Part shown: piece after piece, positions 1-12,073 of the stretch | Numbering within the stretch: the first letter of the stretch is position 1 | How the letters are laid out: each line of letters starts with the position of its first letter | Assembly: GCA_936432065.2 (NCBI GenBank) | Contig: OW386291.2 | Span: forward strand, 19,941,821-20,005,820 | DNA: 64,000 nucleotides | Reading direction: 5' to 3' | Origin: Rutpela maculata | Lineage: Eukaryota > Arthropoda > Insecta > Coleoptera > Cerambycidae | Program-made: the position numbers and the translations under genes | Notes under the pieces: model-generated | What the model was told of the DNA's origin: nothing | The model's input: the letters and a program-made list of their open reading frames with translations, nothing else | Database searches by the model: none

Positions 1-429
1 GTACACAGGTAAGTCGGAAGTGGCAGAACATGTATCAGAATGAGAACCATAAAATAGAATAAGGTAACGTAAAAATATTGGATAGAAATATGCGCTACTA
101 CGTAAGGATAATTAGAAAATCACTAGAAATTATGAAAAACAGAGACAACTTCAGTGGAGAAGATGGGTATCGACTGAGTAACACATAGAGACTGGCTTTG
201 CCAAGCACCAGTGGTTTAACGATCAACGAAGCACAACAAATGAGAGGCAAAGCGAGGCCTAATTTTTTTTTTTTTTTAGACAATATCTAAGTTTAATATT
301 ATTAGAAATTTTATTGTGAAGGTAGATAACTGAAGTAAAGCAAGAGAACACGCAGCGAGAAAACTAAAAAGGGAGAATATCACAATGAACCGAAACGGCT
401 GCAGTGATTTCGGAAACAATAGTTAGATG
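1..429. other. Intron sequence, nothing recognised
   Basis: AT-rich DNA downstream of the last visible liprin-alpha exon, presumably intronic. Apart from a T-rich run near 260-277, I see no coding, RNA or mobile-element signature. Confidence 0.5.
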
Positions 430-740
430 CAGGGCCCCCGTATGGGGGGGAGGCGCTATTATGAGTTTAGAGGCCCGCCAGAGATGTTGGGAAAATTTGT
501 TTTTCCACATTTCTCCTCCCCACACATCAATTATTAAGCACGGGGGCCCGCAAGAGATTTGGATGTTGATTGACAAGACATTTTTTTTCAAATTTCTCCG
601 CTCTTTGCTCATCAATTATTAAGCGTGTGAGCCTACTAGATAAAAAATTTTGGTATCCGCCAGAGATGTTGACAATTTTTTTTTTTTTTAATTTCTCCCC
701 CCCACTCATCATCAATTATTATGCGTGGGGGCCCACCAGT
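430..740. repeat. Imperfect tandem repeat, about 3 copies of a 90-105 bp unit
   Basis: Three successive units each run: (c)cGCCAGAGATgttg, a T-rich tract, ATTTCTCC, then CATCAATTATTA..GCGTGgggcCC. Unit ends fall near 548, 631 and 736. Copies differ by substitutions and by the length of the T tract. Several short open frames over it on both strands are by-products of the repeat. Confidence 0.75.
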
Positions 741-1432
741 GAATTTGGTACCGGGGCCCATGATGTGATGAGGGAGGGCCTGGTTAGATGAGAAAAAGAA
801 ATAAACGAGATGGAACTGTTTGTGCTGTTCTTGAATCATCAAGGGGAATGACATTACTTTATTTAGATCTCCTAAGGATCCTCAGAGGTATTTTGTTATT
901 GCTGTAAATTATAAGTTACTACAAATTTTTCGAATCATTAACACTATGATCTCTTCTCTATGCAAGCACAATAGTTCTAATACGCGGTAAATATATAGTT
1001 GAATTTCTGGATAGTATGTCATAGAATGTTAGGTTAAGACAATAAATGAACTCACGTAAATACAAAAAGATGGTGAAGGTCACAAAAATCAAAGGAAAGT
1101 GTCGCTTCTGGTAGTTTCTTATTGTGTGACCATATAGTAAACAATTTCACCAATCACAACACTGAAGTTGACCGAAGAAATGTTAGTTAGACTACCTAAG
1201 GAATACCAATAGCAAAGTATATATTGGCAATACCAAATAAGTCACTCCAAAAATTACTAAGTCGTGACGATTTCTCGCAAATAAATAGAACATATTCTAA
1301 TTCATGCGGTTTGGTTGCCACGACAGAATTGCATAGTGTGATTGTAATAATGCTGCGATTTCGTCGATGCAATCGAATCGCGGCGACTGAATTGCATAGT
1401 ACGATAAGGGCTTTAAGGAATGGTATTTTTAC
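741..1432. other. Intron with a short local duplication
   Basis: No gene seen. The segment gaattgcatagt occurs twice (near 1327 and 1388) around a CG-rich core (gcgatttcgtcgatgcaatc), suggesting a degraded repeat. Confidence 0.45.
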
Positions 1433-1824
1433 CTGGTCAGTGCATCTGTTTGTTGAATATTATAAGCTATTTCTTGTTGTAACATCTGCCTTTTTACATT
1501 GTCTATTTCTAACCTAGATTTAGCTAATTCTTTCATTATTTCTGATTTTTGACTATCTAACTCCTCCATCATTTTCCTCGTTTTATCTAATTCCTGTGTT
1601 AAACTATTCTTTTCCTGCAGAGCGTGCATTCTTTCTTTGAGATGATCTTGCAATCTGTCATTGGACTCTGACAGTAATTTGTCGACTGTTGCTGAAAGGC
1701 GAGAATTATGGTCTTCATTCATTTTAAGTCTTTGGTTAAGGCGTATAAGTTCTGCATTCTTCTCGTCCAAATTAGCTTCCAGCCTTTGGATTCGATCTTC
1801 AGCTGATCCGTGCCTCTCTTGTGC
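1433..1824 (-). CDS. Liprin-alpha: Liprin-alpha, coiled-coil exon (most 3' exon visible)
   Basis: A 392-bp exon, phase 0 at its 5' end and leaving two bases at its 3' end. The acceptor is ...atgattttcag and the donor is GTAAAAAT. It begins [20 protein letters not shown], includes [18 protein letters not shown] and [13 protein letters not shown], and ends [15 protein letters not shown]. These are diagnostic for liprin-alpha, and the [11 protein letters not shown] segment is the arthropod form. The reading frame seems to run on to AGG-TAA only because it reads into the intron. The following exon, and the three SAM domains at the C terminus, lie to the left of this window. No disabling changes are seen. 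Confidence 0.95.
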
Positions 1825-2339
1825 CTGAAAATCATTTATTATTGGAAGTATTTCCTAATTTCTATTTAGCGTGAAACTAAACAATTGTTTACACACATAG
1901 GTATTTATTTACACATAAAACAAACAACAAAATTAATTTATGCAAAAAAATATATAGTTTTTTTAATACAGTGGAAATAACTGACTATCACATTACAAAA
2001 TACCTACATCAACCTTTTTACACCTTTGGTATTTTGATAATTTATTAAACTGATGGCATGCTTTTATGTTGTGATTAATTACGCCAAGTGTTTATTAAAT
2101 GAAAGAAAATGGTATTGATGAAAGTAATTTAGAGTACATTATATTCTCATACAGATTGATCCGGAAAAGGGGAGGATGAGCAACAGAAACCCAAAAACCT
2201 GCAACTGAAAACTCTTCATTGAGAACCTAGATCAGGGTTTGAAGGATTGTTCATCAAAGTCACAAATACTGACAGAGGTAGAACTGCTGAGTGACTTCAT
2301 ATAACAGCCTTAGAACTAAGCTACCCTCCAAAGGAAAGA
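1825..2339. other. Intron, nothing recognised
   Basis: AT-rich sequence between the liprin-alpha exon and the LINE remnant; no feature supported. Confidence 0.4.
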
Positions 2340-3780
2340 AGAGTTAAACGTGAGGCTCCTTGGTGGAATCACAAGGTCTCTTTCAGAAAAGAAGAGGGAA
2401 GACTGCCTAATGGCTGATGGGATTAATACAAAACTGCCCTTCAGAAATATTTTAACGCTGTTAGAGACGGATAAATTGAAACATGGAGAAAGCAATGTGA
2501 GAAGATAGGACACACTCCCGAAGTTGTGGGACTCCAAAAAATCTTGCAGAAAGACAATCAGGGAAAGATAGGATCACTGCAAAGACAACAAGGGGACTAC
2601 ACAAACACTGAGAAGGGGACTCTCGATTTAACCATCCCACAAGTCAGAAGCGGTCCATCCAAAGACATACCGATAAGAAGGGCAGCAAAGGAGGACTGAA
2701 AAACTGCTAACAGCATTGTTAAGAACACAAGCAAGGCTTGAATGTGCCATCAATCCTTTTGAACCATAAAAGTCACCACGGCTGGATGGATTATTTCCAA
2801 CACAACTTCAACAGGGAATGGACATACTTAGAACATCCCTATGCACACTATTCAAAGACACTTTAGCTCGGAAAGTAAACGTGGTATTAACACCAAAACA
2901 TACCTATGACCAGACCAAATCCTTTCAACGAATCAGCCTAACACCATTTCTTCTGAAAAACTTGGAGAAACTGGTTAATAGACATATCAAGGACCATGAG
3001 TACAAAACCTCTACACTGAAACCAATATGCCTACCAAATAGCAAAATCTTGTGAGCAAGCAATACATGAGCTTACACAGAAAATAGAAGGGGTTCTGAAC
3101 AGTAAAAATACTATCATAGCAACCCTTTTAGACATAGAGAGTTCCCTTGATAATACCTCATTCGACTCACTAAATGATGCATTGAAGAGATGCCGTGTTG
3201 AAAAATTAATAACAAGGATGGATCGACTCAGTATTCAAAGAAAAATTCAGTCCACGTTGGGATCCACAACAGAGGAGGTATCTGTGACTAGAGGATGCCC
3301 GCAGGGGGAAGTTTTATCCCCCTGTGGTGCCTGGACGTGGCTGAACACTCATTATAGTACACAGATGGTGCATCCAGGAAGGTCTGTCTTTGACCTCTGT
3401 GTCCACTTTAACAAGAAAAGAGAAAACTTAACCTGGATAAATTATATTTCCAGGGAAAGGAATTGTAGATGAGCAACAAAGGTGAAAAGTGACTACTAAA
3501 GCCACACTGGCCTTATGGGCCTGCAAAAGAATGGTAGGCAAAAAAATGAGGACTATGACCAAAAATGGAACACTGGCTGTACCAAAGGATTGTGTGTGGT
3601 ACCAATAATAACCTATGCTTCCCTAATCTGATGTTATAAAACAGAAAAGGGGAGGCATTGTTTAAGAAAGATTCAAAGACTAGCGTGTCTAGGAATAACG
3701 GGAACAATGTCAACAACATCTACCACAGCCATGGAGGCACAACTTGCTTATCTCCACTACACCTAGTCATCATTGTTTCT
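2340..3780 (+). pseudogene. Decayed Jockey-type LINE (ORF2 reverse-transcriptase remnant)
   Basis: Reading the plus strand and allowing frameshifts and stops gives a recognisable non-LTR retrotransposon ORF2. A linker begins KREAPWWNHKVSFRKE (about 2350) and continues WRKQCEKIGHTPE (about 2480). RT fingers follow at YDQTKSFQRISLT...LEKLVNRHIKD (2908-2996), then SCEQAIHELTQKIEG (about 3050). A motif-A-like TLLDIESS..NTSFDSL follows; the usual FDN/FDL aspartates are partly lost. Motif B is TRGCPQGEVLSP (about 3290-3325). The downstream part keeps fragments of the typical Jockey thumb (ATLALWACKRM, LHLVI). The YADD box is not visible. It is a dead, old copy inside a liprin-alpha intron, in opposite orientation to the gene. 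Confidence 0.8.
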
Positions 3781-4190
3781 CCCATTTTCAGCATATATGT
3801 AAAAGCTAAGACTTGGCACTTTTACGACACTCAAAATAATGCGTGAATCTTAATAAACTGCCTCAACATGGCGAAGAGGATTTAAATTATTATTCTCATG
3901 ACGATGGTTTTTCCCATTTCCGGCATATGGAAAAAGTTAAGATTTGGCACTGTCATTGCTTATGGGGCACATAAAAAAATAACAACAACTCAATTTTCAT
4001 ATACCATTTCCAGTAGGGAGAAAAGGGGTTATTTTCACCCAACAAACACCCCATCAGCGGGCCATCACTGGGCCAGAAGTTTCATTTCTGGCCCAGTGAT
4101 GGCCCGATGAAGGGCCAACCTTCGGTTTTTGTAGGGCAATGTCATGATCGTTTCTCCTTTCCCAGATACATCACTCTGTTCGAAAAATGT
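3760..4190. repeat. Diverged short repeat, 2-3 copies
   Basis: The string cattgtttctcccattttcagcat (3771) with aaaagctaagacttggcact recurs near 3896-3950 as atggtttttcccatttccggcat...aagttaagatttggcact. A weaker copy starts at 4141. Spacing is about 125 bp. Probably part of an old mobile element. Confidence 0.45.
4054..4110. repeat. Strong 25-bp-stem hairpin
   Basis: GGGCCATCACTGGGCCAGAA (4059-4078) pairs perfectly with its complement at 4086-4105 across the 7-base loop gtttcat. The stem extends outward to 4054/4110 with a single mismatch. It is G+C rich in an AT-rich setting. It may be a mobile-element end or a small-RNA-like hairpin; nothing coding surrounds it. Confidence 0.8.
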
Positions 4191-4249
4191 ATGTTTCTAA
4201 AAGTAGCACACAAAAACCAAAGGCATAACCTGATGCTTTGTACACACAT

Positions 4250-4925
4250 TTTCCAATACAAAGGACACTGCATACCCTAAATGGAAATCTGGTATCCAAT
4301 AAATTTCTCCAATTTTTGATATGTTGTACTACCGATCCAGTAGATCAAAAGTTTCAATGGAGATGAGCCCCAAAAACACACCCTTCTACCCTTTTTTACC
4401 CTCTACAGGGGTGAAAAGCGCTCATATACATTTAACAATTACATTTCTATAAAAAAATATTTGTATCTTTCAGCACGGTACAAAAGCTCAATGGATGGAT
4501 CGAACTTACATCTCTTAAACCCTTTCCCACCCCTCACAATTTTTTATTTCGAATTTACTGCCCCGCTCCCTCATCATTTTTTTTTTAATTTCCCCACCAA
4601 GGCCCGTATTTTCTCTCCACGGCCCTGAGTATAAACTTTTATATTATTTAACTATTGTGTAAAATAGCGTTTCAATGACTTATCTTCTTATATCATGTAC
4701 ATGGTCAAAAAAGACCAGTAAATATTTGAATTTGAATTGAAATATATACGAGCGTTTTTCATCCCCAAGAGGATAAAAAAGGGTAGAAGGGTGTGTTTTG
4801 GTACTCGTGCCCATTGAGATTTTTTATCTACTGGATCAGTAGAATAACATATCAAAAATTGGAGAAACTTAATGGATACCTGATTTCCATTTGTGGTGTA
4901 TGGGGTCCTTTACTGTTACTAAATG
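4250..4925. mobile_element. Foldback element (MITE-like), about 190-bp arms
   Basis: The left arm (about 4253-4445) includes ggtatccaataaatttctcc, gatccagtagatcaaaa and cacacccttctaccctttttt. It is the imperfect inverse of the right arm (about 4735-4921). The spacer holds a short AT-rich stretch with no coding. No clear target duplication could be fixed because the ends are diverged. Confidence 0.7.
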
Positions 4926-6824
4926 GATTTTTTCACCCGGTCGTCTCTAAATGACAATAAAAACAAAAATATATTAATACTTATCCATAGGCACTTGAAA
5001 AACATCAAGGCAGCTTAATCTCAGTTTGAAAATAACTGGAAACACGATTTTTAAATGCCTACAATTATAAAATCAAGATTTTATTGCATAAATCACATTT
5101 GAGGGAAACATTATTAAGTATAGGTAGCATACAATTGTAAACTACAATCAATAGTTAATATACATGCAATATCGGGTAGCAATCTAACTATTTTCTTCAA
5201 GAATTGCCTTAAACTATTTTAAAAACCATTAAAATCAGTACAAAAAATTACGTTCTCAATATAATAAAGAATCTACCAAGCACCCTTTAACAGAAACATT
5301 ATGAACATTATCTTTTGTTCTGATTTCACGAATGCACGTACACATTCTTGTATACGATATCGTTAATAGCTAGGTGTAAAAATATTAATAATATTTTTGG
5401 TTAGCTCAAGGCTCACTTGTAACTATTTCTATTCTCTATTACATCAAAAGCGCAACACTGATTATTTAAACACAAAATATTTCACACCAAACTGATTTAA
5501 TCAAGTAAATTTTAAAAATCACTATATCTTAGCCGGGAAACTATTTTCTTGCACGCTGAACTGTTCTAAAATTACAGCAGCTTGAGGTTTGAAAAAATGA
5601 AATTATTGAGTTGGGGTAATGGGGATAGAGATAAAATTCATTCTTTTAAAGAAATAACACTACAGGAAGTCAATTTGATTGATTATGCAAAATTAATAAT
5701 GCGAATACTCATAATGTCGAAACAACGGGGCATACATTTTTTAGAAATCCAAGGAACTTTTTCAAATTTCGAGCTGCTGTAATTTTTAAACAATTGACCA
5801 TGGAAGGAAATTGTTTAAACAGAATTTTTGAGAAATTTGATAATCTACAATATTGATAATAACTAATTACTACGTAGGAGCAACCATGGCAGCAAAGCAC
5901 AGATTTTTGTCTATTGTGACGGCTGTAAATCGTAAAATACTAATAATACCTAATTTTATGCTAGAACTAACAGGAAAGGAGATAATTGCTGCATGGAGGC
6001 CTTAGCAGCAAACGATATTTTTGTGGAAAACATTAATTAATGATTGTACATTATACAAGTAAAAAATTCCTTGTAGGAATTATTTTCACGGATCAAATGA
6101 CGGATTGACTGTACTATTAGGGAATACCCACGAGTCAACAGTAAAATATGCGACAAGTACAAAACTTCTTAAATAAAGATTGTTTAACACTTAAACTGCA
6201 GTAGCTGTATCAAAAAGGAATGTTTTATATTAGTTTATCTTAGAATATTACAGATTTTTTTCCATCCCAGGCAGGAAAAACTTTTTAGATGTGGCTAAAT
6301 GCTGAAATTGAACAAAATATTTCAAGTGAATACAAAAGACTAAACAGCTAATTTAATTTGTTGCTAAGATTGAATGGACATTAACGCCACTACAATATTT
6401 TCTATTAGTCTGATCAAGTATATTAAAATTTACTTAGATTAAATAAATTATCAGGTGTGTAAATATTTATATGTTTAAAGTTTAATATAGAAGAATGAGA
6501 AGAGGCATTATGTGAGCATTTTTTATTACTTCTAAATATTACACAACCTTTTAAGTGCTGCTGAAAGTTCACATCGGCTTTTATGTGAAAAGTCGCAGTT
6601 TATGCAGTTTAGTATGAATTTAATAATCTAGAGGTTTTAAAAGATTGAGCTGTATTTATTTCTCCCATATTATGGAGTTATTTAATGTAGTAAGTTATAT
6701 TACAAATGAGTACATAAATTATGTACTGAAAATGCTATCTACGTTTACAACGATCATACATTTTTATGAATGTAATGAAAAATGGATTTGATTTTATATT
6801 CTTGTGTATTTTTATTTAATGTAA
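4926..6824. other. Long AT-rich intron stretch, nothing recognised
   Basis: Nearly 1.9 kb with only short chance open frames on both strands. No inverted repeat, RNA or protein similarity that I can support. Confidence 0.4.
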
Positions 6825-7387
6825 GGGACGAGCGTAGAGGCTTCCTGACTATGCATGTATTTCGATACATAGAGTTGAGCAACGTTCATCGAGGTTAGGA
6901 GGATGACCTTCCGAGGAAACACAACGATCTTGTAACACTTTCTAGCGGCTTGTAATCAGCATGAACGCAGATGCTATATAATTTAAGATGAGGATTACAT
7001 GGTGTATATACGTCTTTCGGAAATGTATTTCAGCCAATCCCTTGTTTATTAAATGTTAAGCAAGTAGAAAATCCCTACCGTAGATGGGGGTGAATCGAGA
7101 CTGCTGGTATAATGGAAATAAAAGTGGGGCACTAATTAAAAAATTCCCCCAGGGTTCAATTTAAAATTGAAGGTTTTAGTTTCCTCTCAAATTATCTCTA
7201 TTAGTAGCTCCCTAAACATGTATATAATAATTTTCAGCATTTTACGTTGACATGCCTACATAAATTAGCATTGTCAGTAAGCAGCTGTCAAATGAGTAGA
7301 ATTTGTAGGACACAAAACTTTATATTTTACTACAAGAAAAAAAAACAGACAAGTAACTTCATATCTAGCTGAAAAATACCTTAGCCT

Positions 7388-9029
7388 GGGCAGTTCTACA
7401 AAGCATGGTCGATTCATGATATTAGTGATTTACTGATCAAAAATTGGTCCAAGCTACAACCCGTGTCCAATATTCGCTTAGATGAGTCTTACCGCACCTT
7501 GTTATAATAAAAAACTTGAGCTAAATTACGACAAAAATAAAATATTGGCTGTTTTTACTCCTAAAACTCAAGACCGTCACGCGTAACTCCATACAGATTG
7601 ACACTTGTTTTGGCTAAAATTTTGTTACCAGAGAAATGGTTAGTGTCCATCTCTGCTATAATTATTACAAAATATCCAAAATTTGTTGGCAAGATACAAC
7701 TTTCATGTTTTAATGTCTAGGATTTAATATATAAACTATTAAAGTCGCGTAACTTGGCTAATACCCACGACCGTCACAGCGCTCATTATTAGTTAATAAG
7801 TTGAATGCTAGAACTACCCGTGACTCAGAAACACATAGAAATTCAGTTTTCGTTTTGAAATCATGTGAGATACAATAATCAAGTGCTATTTCCCAAAATA
7901 TTTTGAATTTCCAGTAATTTATATGGTGTCTAATATATGGCCCTGTGCTCTCTTTCATGACTGTCATGTTGTGTATTTTAGCATTTATCAACTTATTAAT
8001 ATCCAAATACATTTTTATTTTGAGGTATCCAGTACACTGTCTTCTCCTAACCTTACTTTAATAATAGCTTAGGGTGAATATAATTCTTAGTCATTTTTGT
8101 CTAGCGGCCCTCACGACTGTCACACTCATGACCGTCACATGGCACAAATTTGAGTGTGATGGTCTTGAGACTCTAGTGACGGTCATGAGAAATTTCACTG
8201 GCATTACTCTCCTTCACTCTTGTAACTTTTGAATGGTTGTATGGATTTTTTTCAAATTTGGTGTAATGATATGGGATGAAATTTCTAATTATATGATGTA
8301 AAAAACCAACTTCTGACTTCCAGTTTCGAGGCAAATGACGTGAAAATAAAATTTTTTAAATGGGACAACTTGTATATTTTTTCATATTTGGTTCCTACTA
8401 GCCAAAATACATGTGATCTGACCCTCAAATATTATTTTTATTTTCAAAAATTTGGCACAACCTCAGCCAGCAATTACACGACCATTTTACGAATCTCACA
8501 ACCATCTCATGCCTCTCACGACCATCACGCGTAACTCACAGTACCTCACTCACAATGGTGTCATAAATATTATTTATCTCGTTAGGACCATTGTCCTTTA
8601 AATTATTAACAAAACTGGTTATCGGTAACAAAATTTAGACACAAAAAGGTAATTTGAGTCAATACAGTTAACTGAATTTCGAAAGTATTAGGCTCAAATA
8701 AGAAAGAAACAGATTCTTTCAGTATTTTCTCTAATATCTTGTAGGACATATTTTTCACTTCAAAGAATCAACTTTTTCATAATCCATTTAGCATATTTAT
8801 ATTAATACAAAGCACAAATATAAATGTGACGGTCGTGTGTTTTGTTATACGTTCCACTAAGGAAAAACAGCTGTAACATTTTAGTCACGGGAAAAAAGCT
8901 GGTGCCACAAGGCATACCTGAAAAGTAGACACTTTAACCATTTCAAAAATGTATGCCATCAATAGATTCCTGACATTTTATTTTTTAACATTGTCAATGT
9001 GAAATCGACCATGTTTTGTAGAACTGCCC
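7388..9029. mobile_element. Non-autonomous DNA element with 4-bp GCCT duplication
   Basis: Ends GGGCAGTTCTACAAAGCATG (7388) and the inverse catgttttgtagaactgccc (to 9029). The four bases GCCT occur directly outside both ends (7384-7387 and 9030-9033). The interior has no coding region but carries many copies of a CACGACCGTCAC-like motif on both strands (about 7568, 7766, 8109, 8128, 8178, 8516 and 8824). A 4-bp target is used by several superfamilies (Chapaev, Ginger, Sola), so the class is open. Confidence 0.75.
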
Positions 9030-9281
9030 GCCTATTCTATTAACATAATTATTTATACATGTGAAAAATTAAACATAGTTTATGAAGAATGATTTTTCTT
9101 GTTTGTATCGTCACTTTTGTCAGAATTTTCGGTCAATAGAAATAACTTATATTGCCTCTCTAAGATGCCTGCCATAGCAGAAAAAGCAAAGTGGTAGAAA
9201 ATAGTAGAAAATAATGTCAGTGGGGCAGTGGTAGAAATGTTACAAGAACTAATAAAAGGAATAAAAAAAAAAAAGATGTAA

Positions 9282-9507
9282 AAAAGGCGATGTTTCTGCT
9301 GGAAAAAGCGTGACGAGAATCGATTTTGCAGCTGAAGAGTAGACACAGGATAAGTCGGGCGATAAAAATGAATTGGAAGATAACGAGGAATTGGAAGTTG
9401 ACAAAGAATCGGAAGTCTTAGAAGAGGAAGCAAAACGAGTAGAAATAAAGATGAAATCAGAAAGTGACAATGAAGAAAGCTCTATACTGCTCGACAATTT
9501 AAGCTAA
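9282..9507 (+). pseudogene. Acidic C-terminal remnant, possibly of the host element's transposase
   Basis: An open stretch after a TAG at 9340-9342 encodes DKSGDKNELEDNEELEVDKE and ends SESDNEESSILLDNLS before TAA at 9505-9507. Preceding codons in shifted frames (FAAEE, GAVVEMLQELIKGIKKKK) look like older coding sequence. An acidic, serine-rich tail is common at the C terminus of pogo/Tigger-type transposases, which would fit the TA-flanked element it lies in, but no DDE motif remains. It could be chance low-complexity sequence. Confidence 0.3.
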
Positions 9508-12073
9508 CCTAGTTAAATAACTAAGATCTCATTGATCTCAAGAAACAATTATTTTATTTTTATATAGCCACATGTAGGTGTAAGTACATTTTTTACTTTA
9601 TGTAAAATTTACACCATAAGTTTTCCTGACAATAACAGTGCCTTATATTGTTGTTCAGATTCATTCGTTGGTTTACTATAACTAATAAATAGTTTAAATA
9701 ACGTAATTTCCTTTTATTTCTTAAGTCTCCCAAAAAAAATTCACCAAATTTTATTTTTTTTAATTTTTATAGTTTCAATACGCCTCTTGAGTGAATTAAT
9801 GGTAATTTTAATGAAAAACAAGTTAGTGTTTCTGTTCACCCCACAGAATGGTGTGAAACACACTCCTTTTATGTTTCTTCAGTCAACCTAATTGAATTTT
9901 TGAAAAAGTAATATATGCCCACGCATATCTGCTAATAGGAACCAGAGTTTTCTATATTTCTCATTTTGACAAAGGTGATCGGTTTTTCTGCACCAAAGCC
10001 GTGAAGTTTGAAATGAGTTTCTATGCACCCTCATCTACGGTACTTTTCTAAAAAGAAGAAGTTTGGCACAATTTCCAGATTGAAGATGGCTCATCTCCTA
10101 GCGTCGGTGATAAGCCTTGTAGTGTGGTGGCTAGGGAAGAGATCGTGACCTGTTGGCTTAAAGTTCCAAATTTTGCACACTTCTTATATACCCTCAGTAC
10201 TATGAATTCAGGGGGAAGGGCCCGATTTCAGTGTCCGCCATCTTTGTTTTCTTTGGACTGTACCTGTAGATTTTCGACTTTTATTTGGTTTTTACTAAAT
10301 ATCTCCCTAACTTCTGGGTTTGTAGCAAAAAGGATTTGCTACAATTTGAGACTGGAGCCGCTTTTGTAACTTTAACATTTTGCGAGATACAAGCTACCAA
10401 AATTTTGGACATTTTTCAGATTATTATGAAAATCTATATTTTTGTCGGTTTTGCTAAATATCTCCAATGCAGTCAGTTTTATGGCAAACATTGTTTTATT
10501 AATGTTTAAGAAGAATAAATAGGCTACAATGTGAGTAAAGAAAGACATCGATACAATCACGATTTGCTGATATAATGTGAATTATCTTCAATTTCTAAAG
10601 TATAACAATAATGAAGGACCACCTATTTGAGCTAACAGGAAAGCATGTGTGACCTACCTTGTAATCCCTTACTTTTACATGAAAATGTCCCGGACGCCAA
10701 GGGTTCTATCGGAGACAAATTGTCCACAAGTCGAGGAGCTCTAGAGCTGTGTTCTCGTTAATTGGCCGGATAATTGTCTCACATCACAGATTTAGTTATA
10801 GGGAACTAAATCTGGATCGATTGACATAAGCTTGCTGAACTAGCAGTACACACTGTTGACTACATGACCACACATAATGAGTTTTCAAGGAGAACTGAGC
10901 TTAGATTCACAAACTCTCTTAGGACGCTGGTTTTTGGCAGCAAGGCATTCCATTGGTCGATGCACTGTCGTGCTCAATAAAGTGGCGCATTTTCCTTTTT
11001 TAAATATCTATTTCGCGAACACGAAACATAATGTATTTGACCATGTTACATGTTACAAACGTTTCAATAAAAAAATTACAGAATAACTATTAAGAAAATA
11101 ATCATAAAAATTATATTTATAATGTAGTTATTATTATATTTATAATGTTGTCGTTTACTGTTCACAATGGCCTTTGCAATGACAAAGAGTTGTGCAAGCA
11201 AGTGCAGCCTTGTTACAAACAAAATTCTTAGAGCACAGAGATTCAGCCTTATATCCACACTTGATTAATTCCCTACAGCTTTTGCTTGCTATAGACATAC
11301 AAATTGGTTGCCATGTCTCTTCGTTTCTTTTCCATCCAAAGTTAGCCAGGGTAGGTGCATTTTGGAGTGATTTCAAACTGGTTAACCAGATGTTAGATTG
11401 ATAGATGCAGCGATAAGTGTGTTGAATGAGGGCATCTACTGACTGAAATGGATGTTTTGCAGAGAAGATAGATCCTTCAGTGCCTGGAGAGTATGCTTTC
11501 CATGTCTTCCATTCTGACTTTTTCCCCTTACCAAAAAATTGTGATGTAGTGTCTGAACTCGTGAAACCATGGAAACAGGGTAATGCTTGCGACATATTTT
11601 CTCCGAGCTCTTGGCAGATGGCGTAGATATGATAATATTGGAAGTGTTTACCCTTATCAAATGCAATCCAAAGTTGAATATTAGGTTTGTAAGTTTATAG
11701 CTCCAAAAGACGCCTACTAGTACCACAATAACATCTGTGTCAACTGTACTTATGAGGATGTTAGTTGCACCCTATTGTAATGCATCCAATATATGAAGAC
11801 GCATTCTGGTATCAGCTTCTTCGTGGTCAGTTTCAGACATCAGTGCACTGCTATTTTTTGAAATAACAGATTTGCCATAGGTGATGTATATTTCTTTACC
11901 TTCTTGTATGTCATAATCTGCGACTGCATCAATTAGTAGGGAAAACAGTTTTGTCTTGTTATCTGAATTCTTCAGGAATGTAACAAAGTTTTTTGGGAGT
12001 GTGGTTTCCCTTGTGACTTTTCTCCTTTCTCCCTTCCCTCTCTCCACATGTGTAGTTTCCTTCAGACTGCCTG

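Larger units (their letters stand above)
7078..10040 (+). mobile_element. TA-flanked DNA transposon (Tc1/pogo-like) inserted in the SINE
   Basis: Ends CCGTAGATGGGGGTG (7078) and the inverse cacccTCATCTACGG (to 10040) are flanked by TA on both sides. Removing the element and one TA restores the SINE sequence (ccctac followed by ttttct). The TA target suggests the Tc1/mariner/pogo superfamily. After taking out the inner insertion at 7388-9029, about 1.3 kb remains, with one acidic coding remnant (9343-9507). Terminal repeats are only about 20 bp. Superfamily is inferred from target site and ends alone. Confidence 0.75.

Noticed and set aside
9080..9497. Minus-strand frames of 117 and 82 codons rich in Ser/Phe
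   Set aside because: They are the antisense of the acidic plus-strand remnant (poly-Glu read as Ser/Phe/Leu).
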